DNA of 64,000 nucleotides, taken from contig NC_020177.2 in NCBI RefSeq assembly GCF_000224145.3, forward strand, positions 4,782,156 to 4,846,155, in the 5' to 3' direction. Below are positions 49,693-64,000 of this stretch, in pieces. The stretch's first letter is position 1. Each line of letters begins with the position of its first letter. The position numbers were made by a program, and so were the translations under genes. The DNA comes from Ciona intestinalis. Its lineage: Eukaryota; Chordata; Ascidiacea; Phlebobranchia; Cionidae. The notes under the pieces are model-generated. The model did no database searches. It saw only the letters and a program-made list of their open reading frames with translations, and was not told the origin of the DNA.

Positions 49693-50628
49693 TCCACAAA
49701 GTCGTGAAATAGGTATTTACTACATATCTATGCCTAGTGGTGGCATTTCACGTTGCCACCATGGTGTCTGGGAAAGACGAATGTTTAAGCTTTTCAATCA
49801 AAACTGTCGAATGGTTGACACATAGTGCTGCAAATGTTCCCAATAATAGAGAGCCTGCAAAAGGTTAAGTACATTAATAAGCTATTTCTGAAACATAAGG
49901 CCATAATTCTTACGATCGCTATTCATCACTTCACATGATGTCATATAAAAATGACGTCACCCATTGAAGACCTTTCGAGATCGCGATAAATCGTTGACAC
50001 CATGACATCACTTGCAAATCATAATACCGCTTTTGTTCGAGAACAATAGAAAACGCCGCATCCGTGTCGGTGGTAATACTCCTTGTGTATGACGTCACAT
50101 TGGTGTTTCATATCGAATTATTACGTTAACCCGCCTGGGGCTGTCAGCGTAGAATAATATAATATTATCGAGATAGAAATGATTTTCGCGGTTACAGGTT
50201 CATAAAAACCACAGCTCCGCATAATGCATTGTATTCTATATGGGTGAGGTGTCACCAGGAGATTTGGGATTTAGGGCAGAGTTGTCCAATTCGGTTTGCC
50301 CATACAGTGCAAATTACCTCTTAATTACTTACAATTACATGAAACGGTCAAATTAAAGGGTTTATACATACACGCCTCTATATACCGCAACAGGAACATG
50401 ATTATATTATATTCTGCAAGGGTTAGGCCATACACCACCACGCCGATGCCACACAAGCAAACTTGTGTTTTAGGCTTGGGTTTCCCATTACCATTGCGGT
50501 AGGGTTTCTAAAGAGGTTCTGAGCTGTGATAAAAGTCACGGCTAAAATCGCGACTTCCGTAAAAGCTTGGAAGAACTTTATGCGAGGAAACCGCAGTCTT
50601 ACCTCAGTGTTTGATATTTAAATACGTG

Positions 50629-50824
50629 ATATAGCAGGGTGCAATAAAACAGTCAATGTTTCATTCACTTTTATCTTCATATTTGGTGGTAAACAAAAAA
50701 TATTTACAGAGTTATATACTCGTATCCTCACGAAGCTAAAAGCGCATTGTTATTTGTTTAAAACACGATTAGGAAATATGGGAAATTAGGGGCTAACGGT
50801 TTTCATCTTACCCCACAGTATTAT
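50629..50824. mobile_element. family-1-related MITE, diverged subfamily, opposite orientation
   Basis: atatagcagggtgcaataaa at the left and catcttaccccacagtatta at the right. The interior runs in the order attttatcttcatatttggt, then aaaacacgattaggaaatat. Confidence 0.7.
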
Positions 50825-52590
50825 ACAGACTTTTTGACTGCAAAGTTATGAATTCGTGCAATAAACACGCGTTTGCAAGTTACATAATGCTATAAACCAC
50901 AAAACATGCGACGGTTAATTGAAAGGATTTTCTTCTCAAGTAAACTGAAAACAAAAACAAATTTTGCGGAATTTTAATCTCGGTTATTTATCTCGGCCAG
51001 AATATGAAAGAGAAAATCAAATCTATTTTTAGCGACCCGCCAATTAGCCAAAAAGTGAAAGTGTGTGGTTGTAAAATTTGTGGTTTACAAAATCCCATTA
51101 AAAATTAAGTGCTGCACTGGATTAGCTGTTTTTTTTTATTATTGTGTAAAAACACATATACGATGTATAGGTTATGAGAATTTCCTTTCGTGAGGTATTG
51201 TATCAAAATTATACAAATGCGAAGAAATAATAACTTGAATAACAGTTATAAATGTGATTCTACCCACGAAATACAAAGTGCTTAAAAGGTAATCCTATTG
51301 AAAAATGAGTAATATTGGCTTAACAGGAAATTGTGTCTGTTTTTACAATAGGCTATATCTAACATTACGTATTTTTGTACCTTCAAATACAATAACAAAG
51401 TTCATTTAAAGTTAACAGTAATGAGAAAGAAATTGTCAGCAAAACAACAGTCGTTATAACATGCTAAGAACCAAAGGCGAACCACAGCAGTATAGGTTGC
51501 AAAGGTTTAATTAATCTATTCGAAGGAAGTGTGCGTAAAATTAAATTGGTCATAGAAATAGTACACCTGTATTATAAAGACTGTTTTTGCCCCGCCATGA
51601 AAAGTTTCATTCTTTTATTCAATCTGTACATTTTGAAATTCATTCATGTTTTGCAGTTTTTTTGTAAAATATTTATTCCCTTTACGATGCTCTATATATC
51701 ACGCCATGGCGTGGTACTCAGTGCGTATATTAGGTGGGCGAGATTGATTACACCGTGATTCAACACAACGCAAAATCTAACCCAAAATCCGCGCTAAACG
51801 ACGCCATTAGAAATAAGCTAAACATTTGAACCAACACCAAATCCGCTTAACCATACGCGGAAATCCCCACTTGCGTATATTATGGCGCTCTTTACGCATT
51901 TACGAGGTTGGTTATTAGAAACCTTTTAACGTGTTTTCTCATAAACTAAAAGTTTCTTGAAATTTCAAAGCAATAATATTTCTAGAAAATATTAGAAAGT
52001 ACGTGATCTTACCAGACAAAGTATTTCACGTATATCTGGTCCAGTGCAAAAACCAGCTGGCGGTTTATAAAGCAGTTTCACCGTGAGACGACAGTTAATG
52101 TATAAAGGTCGTCTATTTTAACTTTATTTCTGCTATTTCATAATGCCCCTATTGCTACGTTAAATGTTGTTTTGTTTTGGATTTAATTTAAACTTAATTT
52201 GTAATTCAGAGAAATAATATTGAGAAAAGCTGGGTAAATAACGTCATATTGTAAATGCTATGTATTGTGAAATATACCAACGACCTATAAGTTTGGAAAT
52301 TTAGTTTTATTTTGAATTTAAGCCGCCGCAATTTGAAACAACATGTATTTACAACATTGGGAAGTCCAAGCACTTTTACATAACATTTCAAACACATAAT
52401 TGCCGTCCATGTTTCGAAAACGGTAAAATTGTTACGACCTGAAGATTATGACGGTATTTTTAACCTCGATTTAAAACAAATACTTTAACAAAGTCGTGAG
52501 ACGTTTACCTCACCGAGTATAACCGCAATAGTTTAATACATAATATTTTAATCTTGTTTTTAATCTATCAGACGTGCACGTATGTGACTA

Positions 52591-54166
52591 CTTTGGGCAC
52601 GACACTTCAGCATAGATGTTGCAACAAGACTTTGCGGTTAAAGGTTCGCATTAATCTGTGGTTTTTGCCGATGTGGTTGTAATGTGAACTTGTCTTTTAT
52701 TTGTCTGGCGACGCGGCAAAGTGATTTTGCATGCTCACTTTGTTTAACGAACACCGCATTCGAGGCTCGATGCTGCTACTATTGTAGGAACATGTGTCTT
52801 TGGGCTAAGAAAGTTATAGGAAATTTTCCAACCCAGTGGTCACTTAATTGTTAGCAATGTAGAACAATTACCCACAGAGTTGAATGTATCCCAACTGGTA
52901 AGCAGGCCAAAGAATATAAAACTGAACACCAGCCTTATAGTAACTGCCGTTGCCCGCCAAGAGGATATAATTATTCATTTGATTCATTCATTCATTCGTT
53001 CAAAACGAGAAAGATACGAGAATTTGCATTAATGGCTGTAAAACGCAATTAGAATTTGTGGAAAATTTGCATTTTGAAAAGCGTGGCTGTTAAACTCAAT
53101 ATACAGAAAATTGCACGAGTGCAATTAGTGAATTACTTAAAACATACAAAGAAATACAATCACGGTTCTGCAGAACTGGCCCAACTTAATGCTTCCACTA
53201 ACCGAGCAACGTTCAGCAAATCGTGCAGCAGAACTACGCCCACGATTTTCGATTTGGGTTAAAATTCTCTATCAGCAATAATTCATACTAATTCATGGCT
53301 TGACCTTTGGCGGGGAACGTATTCAAGACACGTCTCGCATTTTCCATAGGTGCTCCTATTAGTATAGCGTTTTGGATACGTGACATAAATGCTTTGTAGC
53401 ATGTGATCAATTCGAATGAGTTATTGCAACATATTTGAATAAATGAGCGAATGTAACTTATATATCCTCGCATGAAGGGAAAACGACAGTCGTTATAACA
53501 CGGGTGTTCTGTTTCATACACCTTATGCCTGCTTATGAGTTACCACGCATGTAACTTATTTACCCTCACATGGCAGGGCAATGACAGTCGTTATAACACG
53601 GGTGTTCTGTTTCATACACCTTATGCCTGCTTATGAGTTACCACGCATGTAACTTATTTACCCTCACATGGCAGGGCAATGACAGTCGTTATAACACGGA
53701 TGTTTTTTTAACACCTCGTGCCAGAGGTACAACGTATCGTACATTAAATGTTCGCTATTTCTAACAATTCACAACCCTTAGAACGTTCACGTAATTATCA
53801 TGCCCACACACAAAAACACAATGATAAGCAGCATCTCGCGTAAAACTCGTATCCTCTAATAGGTTAGAGGCAAGAGCGCCAAATACATTGGCACGGCGGA
53901 TGAGTTTTACTTCTCGTTTTCAACCGTTTTCAAATTAATTAGGATATTTTATTGGGCCATAAACTCCTTTAAATTAATGATATAGTAGGGTGGGGTGAGA
54001 TGGGCCACATTTTCATTCTATTTTCTCATCTCATTTAGTAGTAAACAAATAACATTTAAAGAATTAGAAAACTGTATTCCCGCGACTCTCATAGACCGTC
54101 GTTAAATGTTTAAAACACGATCAGGATATTTGGATATTATGAGNTAAAGGTGTTTCGTCTTCTCCC
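52591..54166. other. left copy of a 1.6-kb duplicated block
   Basis: Nearly identical to 54667-56247. Starts ctttgggcacgacacttcag and runs to an N gap. It contains SINE pieces (52750-52995 plus; 53440-53905 minus) and a family-1 MITE (from 53979) that is cut by the gap. A single N sits at 54144. Confidence 0.88.
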
Positions 54167-54666
54167 NNNNNNNNNNNNNNNNNNNNNNNNNNNNNNNNNN
54201 NNNNNNNNNNNNNNNNNNNNNNNNNNNNNNNNNNNNNNNNNNNNNNNNNNNNNNNNNNNNNNNNNNNNNNNNNNNNNNNNNNNNNNNNNNNNNNNNNNNN
54301 NNNNNNNNNNNNNNNNNNNNNNNNNNNNNNNNNNNNNNNNNNNNNNNNNNNNNNNNNNNNNNNNNNNNNNNNNNNNNNNNNNNNNNNNNNNNNNNNNNNN
54401 NNNNNNNNNNNNNNNNNNNNNNNNNNNNNNNNNNNNNNNNNNNNNNNNNNNNNNNNNNNNNNNNNNNNNNNNNNNNNNNNNNNNNNNNNNNNNNNNNNNN
54501 NNNNNNNNNNNNNNNNNNNNNNNNNNNNNNNNNNNNNNNNNNNNNNNNNNNNNNNNNNNNNNNNNNNNNNNNNNNNNNNNNNNNNNNNNNNNNNNNNNNN
54601 NNNNNNNNNNNNNNNNNNNNNNNNNNNNNNNNNNNNNNNNNNNNNNNNNNNNNNNNNNNNNNNNNN
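54167..54666. other. assembly gap (500 N)
   Basis: Run of 500 undetermined bases between the two copies of the duplicated block; the round length suggests a placeholder. Confidence 1.
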
Positions 54667-56247
54667 CTTTGGGCACGACACTTCAGCATAGATGTTGCAA
54701 CAAGACTTTGCGGTTAAAGGTTCGCATTAATTCTGTGGTTTTGCCGATGTGGTTGTAATGTGAACTTGTCTTTTATTTGTCTGGCGACGCGGCAAAGTGA
54801 TTTTGCATGCTCACTTTGTTTAATGAACACCGCATTCGAGGCTCGATGCTGCTACTATTGTAGGTACATGTGTCTTTGGGCTAAGAAAGTTATAGGAAAT
54901 TTTTCCAACCCAGTGGTCACTTAATTGTTAGCGATGTAGAACAATTACCCACAGAGTTGAATGTATCCTAACTGGTAAGCAGGTCAAAGAATATAAAACT
55001 GAACACCAGCCTTATAGTAACTGCCGTTGCCCGCCAAGAGGATATAATTATTCATTTGATTCTTTCATTCATTCGTTCAAAACGAGAAAGATACGAGAAT
55101 TTGCATTAATGGCTGTAAAACGCAATTAGAATTTGTGGAAAATTTGCATTTTGAAAAGCGTGGCTGTTAAACTCAATATACAGAAAATCGCACGAGTGCA
55201 ATTAGTGAATTACTTAAAACATACAAAGAAATACAATCACGGTTCTGCAGAACTGGCCCAACTTAATGCTTCCACTAACCGAGCAACGTTCAGCAAATCG
55301 TGCAGCAGAACTACGCCCACGATTTTCGATTTGGGTTAAAATTCTCTATCAGTAATAATTCAAACTAATTCATGGCTTGACCTTTGGCGGGGAACGTATT
55401 CAAGACACGTCTCGCATTTTCCATAGGTGCTCCTATTAGTAATAGCGTTTTGGATACGTGACATAAATGCTTTGTAGCATGTGATCAATTCGAATGAGCT
55501 ATTGCAACATATTTGAATAAATGAGCGAATGTAACTTATATATCCTCGCATGAAGGGAAAACGACAGTCGTTATAACACGGGTGTTCTGTTTCATACACC
55601 TTATGCCTGCTTACAAATTACTCCGTATGTAACTTGTTTATCCTCGCATGGCGGAGCAACCACAGTTGTTATAACACGGATGTTCTGTTTCATACATCTC
55701 GTGCCTGCTTACCACATATGTAACCTATATACCCTCGCATGGTTGGGCAACAACAGTCCTTGTAACACGGGTGTTTTGTTTTATACACCTCGTGCCAGAG
55801 GTACAACGTATCGTACATTAACTGTACGCTATTTCTAACAATTTTCACAACCCATTAGTTAGAACATTCACGTAATTATCATGCCCACACACAAAAACAC
55901 AATGATAAGCAACATCTCGCGTAAAACTCGTATCCTCTCATAGGTTAGAGGCAAGAGCGCCAAATACATTGGCACGGCGGAGGATTTTTACTTCTCGTTT
56001 TCAACCGTTTTCAAATTAATTAGGATATTTTATTGGGCCAGGAACTCCTTTAAATTAATGATATAGTAGGGTGGGGTGAGATGGGCCACATTTTCATTCT
56101 ATTTTCTCATCTCATTTAGTAGTAAACAAATAACATTTAAAGAATTAGAAAACTGTATTCCCGCGACTCTCATAGACCGTCGTTAAATGTTTAAAACACG
56201 ATCAGGATATTTGGATATTATGAGCTAAAGGTGTTCCGTCTTCTCCC
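54667..56247. other. right copy of a 1.6-kb duplicated block
   Basis: Matches 52591-54166 with scattered substitutions and small indels. In the SINE cluster the left copy has an extra exact repeat of a 100-bp stretch (about 53500-53690), while the right copy has diverged units at the same place (55590-55790). Confidence 0.88.
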
Positions 56248-56256
56248 ACTCTATAT
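56062..56256. mobile_element. MITE-like inverted-repeat element, family 1
   Basis: tagtagggtggggtgagatg at the left and tccgtcttctcccactctat at the right. The intact counterpart of the copy cut by the gap at 54167. Confidence 0.82.
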
Positions 56257-57084
56257 GTCCGGCAGGAACATCGTATATAACATTAACATTTTTAACACAA
56301 AATAAAACCAACTTACCCACCGTACACGTGTATGGTGAAGGACAGAAACAGTAATGTTAAACTACACAACTAACCAACTGACTATAATGCATTCCATCAA
56401 TCTGGCCTGATCTATATAATGCCATTAAAGGATGGGCAATTGACTGTATTTAAACAATAGACTGGTGATACTGCTTTGGTCCTAAGCATGTCTGTTACTA
56501 AACTATTCGTTAGACGCGATTCGTGTCCTTTACATTTCTTGTAGCACTTATTAAAGAACTAACTGTTTACAATTTAGGAAGTAAAGGCAGGGAATGCGTG
56601 ATCTTGCGGCGCTGAAAACGTAACCAATAATTAGAAAAGCGCTGAGGAACGAAGAATGTAATACCAGAAGCAGGGGCAGCAACAATTAATTGAAAGAACA
56701 GCAGAACACAGTTTAACGAATACGACTGTGAAGTTAAATCGTCACAATATCTTAATAAATACATACTTAATGGTTATGTGTGAATGAAATTAGGTAACTT
56801 GATTTATCCTTGCGCGGTGGTAAACGACAGTCGTTATAACACGTGTGTTCTGTCTCATACACTTCGTGCTTACGAGTTACCATGTGCATTACTTTATTAT
56901 TTCTAGTTTACGTAAACACTCGTGTAAAGACCTATCTTCACAACGAACCAAATTAAACCCAAACAATGTATTTAACCTTCATAGCAGGTGTGACATTGCA
57001 ACATTATTTACAAAGCAAACTTTAAGCTACTTATCCGCAAATACTGGTAAATATTTGGCATAGCATTATCTAATGTAATCGTAT

Positions 57085-57390
57085 TGAAACTTATAAGCGT
57101 GCACGAGGTGTATGAAACAGGACACACGAAAATAAATAAGTTGAATTCATTCAATAACCCACAAAGTTAAATACGTGGTAACTTATCAGCAGGCACGAGT
57201 TTTATAAAACTGGACACCCGTGTTACAACAGTTGTCGTTGCCCCGGAAAAAAGGATGAATAAGTTACATACGTGGTAACCTGTAAGAGGGCACAGGCCGT
57301 ATGAAACATAACACCTGTGTTATTACGACTGTCATTGCATGCCCGCCACGCAAAGATAAATAAGTTACCACGTTCAAACAAATGAACCAA
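57085..57390 (+). mobile_element. SINE-like repeat tails in series
   Basis: The phrases aacttataagcgtgcacgag, ggtaacttatcagcaggcac and ggtaacctgtaagagggcac mark three successive tails in plus orientation. Confidence 0.65.
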
Positions 57391-58270
57391 GTTATGTTTC
57401 CCCAGCACACAACAATGTTGGCAACGTTGCACGAATATTAAGTTGCCAGTGGTGACATTATTGTGAAACGTGATTCATTGGAAAGTTGGCCGAGGTAATT
57501 AGAACGCTCATTATTCATTTGATCTTCTAATCTTCGCATTAAGGTAGATGGTTTGCGTGGTTCAGGATTCGGTTTATGGAAACCTCACTCAAATATATTT
57601 GTTGCCGCATCAACTTAAGTCTTGTTCCGGGAAAAACCCAACATTATAAACAGGGTGAAGAAGCTAGAAAGCTCATGACGTCACGATGACGTATGATATC
57701 ACGTCATATACAGAATACGCAGAATGTTTGAATGTTAAGCTATGCTATAAAAGCTACGTATCAGTATAAAAAGCCTCAATGTGCAAAAATTGGCCATCTT
57801 TGGCCCAAATACGAGGCTCTATACATCGTGCCTTGTCGTGGGACCTCAACCATACATAATCAGAACATAAAATACAATGAAATGCAATTGCCACGTTAAG
57901 CCTTCGCACGCGGAACCTATAAGCGAATTAAGCGGTCCGTGTTGTTATTTATACAGAAGACGACATGTCCACCCTTGTTATTCGCACTGGGTGATGCAAT
58001 TCCACCAACGAAAAGTGAAACAACATCTTTAGCGTCATAAGCAGCCACAGAAATATGAAACAAACATGTAACCAATATATGAAGGCGCAAACATCCTGTT
58101 GATCTTAATCAAGGGCGAAGCAAACGTGATTGAAATCACAAACACATTCAATTGGTTGGCGTTTTCTATTTCAATCAACAGACACCACATTCGTAGGCTG
58201 TCAGATGTGTGACAAACCCGTGTCCAAACAACTTTCCCACAACGCGAGAAAAAGGTTTATTCATCCCTAT

Positions 58271-58398
58271 AGGTGGCTGTACAACAGTATCCGGCATGCG
58301 AAGTCGTATGCAAACCCATTACCGAGTTCCGCACGCGGCAGCGAAATCCGGACAAACAGACAAAACGGACGAATTCCGGATACTGTGTACAGCCACCT
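58271..58398. mobile_element. MITE with aggtggctgtacacagtatc termini (copy 2)
   Basis: 128-bp copy of the element at 18332-18471, with the same inverted ends and the shared interior words gaagtcgtatgcaaaccca and attaccgagttccgcacgcg. Flanked by tat on both sides, a possible 3-bp target duplication. Confidence 0.85.
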
Positions 58399-58520
58399 TA
58401 TGACGTATTTTGATTGACAGGAAGCATGGGGATCGGATATAATTTTATTCCAGAAATCCAATGTACATTCGACTACAGTGAAAACTACTACGCTCTATAT
58501 AATAACTAACACTTGGTGCA

Positions 58521-58696
58521 TGACGTCACCATTCCTTATTTGGCGCTGTGACGTCATAGTCCGAAGAACAATGACGTAACCGGAGAAAAGTGTTCGAAAA
58601 TATGCAAGCGACAATTACGTCACGATCGCATGACGTCATACAATATGACGTCGCGTTCGTATGACGTCATAATTTAGGACGTCATAGATGACGTAG
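58521..58696. promoter_or_regulatory. dense cluster of CRE/ATF-type sites (TGACGTCA)
   Basis: Four perfect TGACGTCA palindromes (58521, 58549, 58631, 58662) and five near matches (58572, 58615, 58646, 58677, 58689) within 176 bp. A smaller group lies at 57676-57706. Such spacing suggests binding of CREB/ATF-type bZIP factors. It lies just beyond the 3' side of the ERM gene; the target gene is unknown. Confidence 0.5.
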
Positions 58697-59044
58697 AACG
58701 TCCTCATCTGACCACATGCGCGCTGAAATAGCGATTTGAGAAAAAGAATTAAGCAACAGGTTACAAGGTTCAAGTCCCAGGGTGGGGGGTGGGGTTGGGG
58801 TCGAAAAGAATTAAACAACAACACATGGTGTTAAAGGGAATTATGATTTGTGTGTGGCTGGTAGCAGTTTCATGCGGGTTCACTTTAAAAACGGTCTACA
58901 CTCACGATTCCTTACTCAACAAAATTACTGATTAAAGAACAAATAGTGATTCAATAAAAACGAAGGCAATTACAAAAAAAACGCGCAAGAAAATAAAAAT
59001 TATCGAGAAATCTGTTTAGCCAGTCCTTGTTGATTGTGATGAGT

Positions 59045-59094
59045 NNNNNNNNNNNNNNNNNNNNNNNNNNNNNNNNNNNNNNNNNNNNNNNNNN
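59045..59094. other. assembly gap (50 N)
   Basis: Short run of N directly after the last visible ERM coding base; the remaining C-terminal codons should lie in or beyond it. Confidence 1.
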
Positions 59095-63874
<4,780 letters not shown>

Positions 63875-64000
63875 CTGTGGGAACAAGGAGGGTTGTTTAT
63901 TTGGTCAAAGCATGCATTGCTTGGTTGGAATCACATTTTGCAAGGTTACAACTTAAACAGAGACTTCGTATTCGAACATTATGTTAAACTATGTTCTAAT

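Larger units (their letters stand above)
47844..52590. other. intergenic region upstream of CAP gene 2
   Basis: No coding gene found. Holds the presumed CAP gene 2 promoter (a CATAAATA box on the minus strand near 48201-48208), SINE fragments at about 48598-48720 and 48940-48990, three family-1 MITEs, and AT-rich sequence from 50830 to 52590 in which I see nothing specific. Confidence 0.55.
56257..58990. other. intergenic region between duplicated block and ERM gene
   Basis: No supported gene. Contains SINE-like copies (56780-56900 minus; 57085-57385 plus, two or three tails in series), a fragment of the ggacct repeat (57780-57870), a MITE (58271-58398) and a CRE-like cluster (58521-58696). 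A short minus frame at 56567-56764 has a hydrophobic start but no other support. Confidence 0.55.

Noticed and set aside
49761..49863. ATG in a perfect Kozak context (gccaccatgg) with a 34-codon frame and a GT donor
   Set aside because: The surrounding words (gttgccaccatggtgtctgg, gggaaagacga) match the SINE body segment gctgccaccattgtggg...gtgtctttgggcaaagac, so this is most likely a decayed SINE.
53056..53262. 68-codon frame repeated at 55133-55339
   Set aside because: Its repetition only reflects the duplicated assembly block; no splice partners, family or codon signal support it.
56567..56764. Minus-strand 65-codon frame with a hydrophobic start, resembling a small secreted peptide
   Set aside because: Length and composition are within chance for AT-rich DNA, and there is no cysteine pattern or processing site.

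Overview
The window reads as nuclear genomic DNA of a solitary tunicate, most probably Ciona. It is AT-rich and intron-dense with short introns, most donors reading GTAAG or GTGAG. It is full of short inverted-repeat elements and tRNA-derived SINEs. The proteins are animal ones (a chordate-like FTCD, an ionotropic glutamate receptor, an ERM protein). A 16-base stretch matches what I recall as the Ciona spliced leader. Three runs of N (4189-5162, 54167-54666, 59045-59094) mark a draft assembly, and two of them are flanked by near-identical sequence that looks like two unmerged haplotypes.

Layout, left to right. 1-390: tandem CCCCTAA-rich repeat. 400-1900: a few weak minus-strand coding-like exons that I cannot assign. 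3147-10276 (+): complete formimidoyltransferase-cyclodeaminase (FTCD), 12 exons, with exons 2-3 duplicated around the first gap. 11466-24245 (-): complete 24-exon ionotropic glutamate receptor whose amino-terminal domain carries a 33-bp tandem repeat coding for Gly-His-Gly-His-Met-Thr-rich units. 25290-33578 (-) and 38009-47843 (-): two tandem paralogues with the same 15-exon plan, coding for secreted multidomain proteins (signal peptide, ShKT, an unassigned two-part module, CAP/SCP domain, EGF-like knot, defensin-like six-cysteine tail). 47844-58990: mostly repeats, a 1.6-kb duplicated block around the second gap, and a dense cluster of CRE-like TGACGTCA sites. 59095-63874 (-): the F3-lobe-to-C-terminal-tail part of an ezrin/radixin/moesin gene that continues off the right edge and loses its last exon in the third gap.

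The genes do not form one pathway. FTCD is cytosolic histidine/folate metabolism, the receptor is a membrane channel, the CAP pair looks like secreted or mucosal-defence proteins, and ERM links membrane to actin. All exon models were joined by hand from splice sites and reading phase. The complete models sum to exact multiples of three (FTCD 544 or 545 aa, receptor 1269 aa, CAP genes 587 and 652 aa), which is strong internal support.
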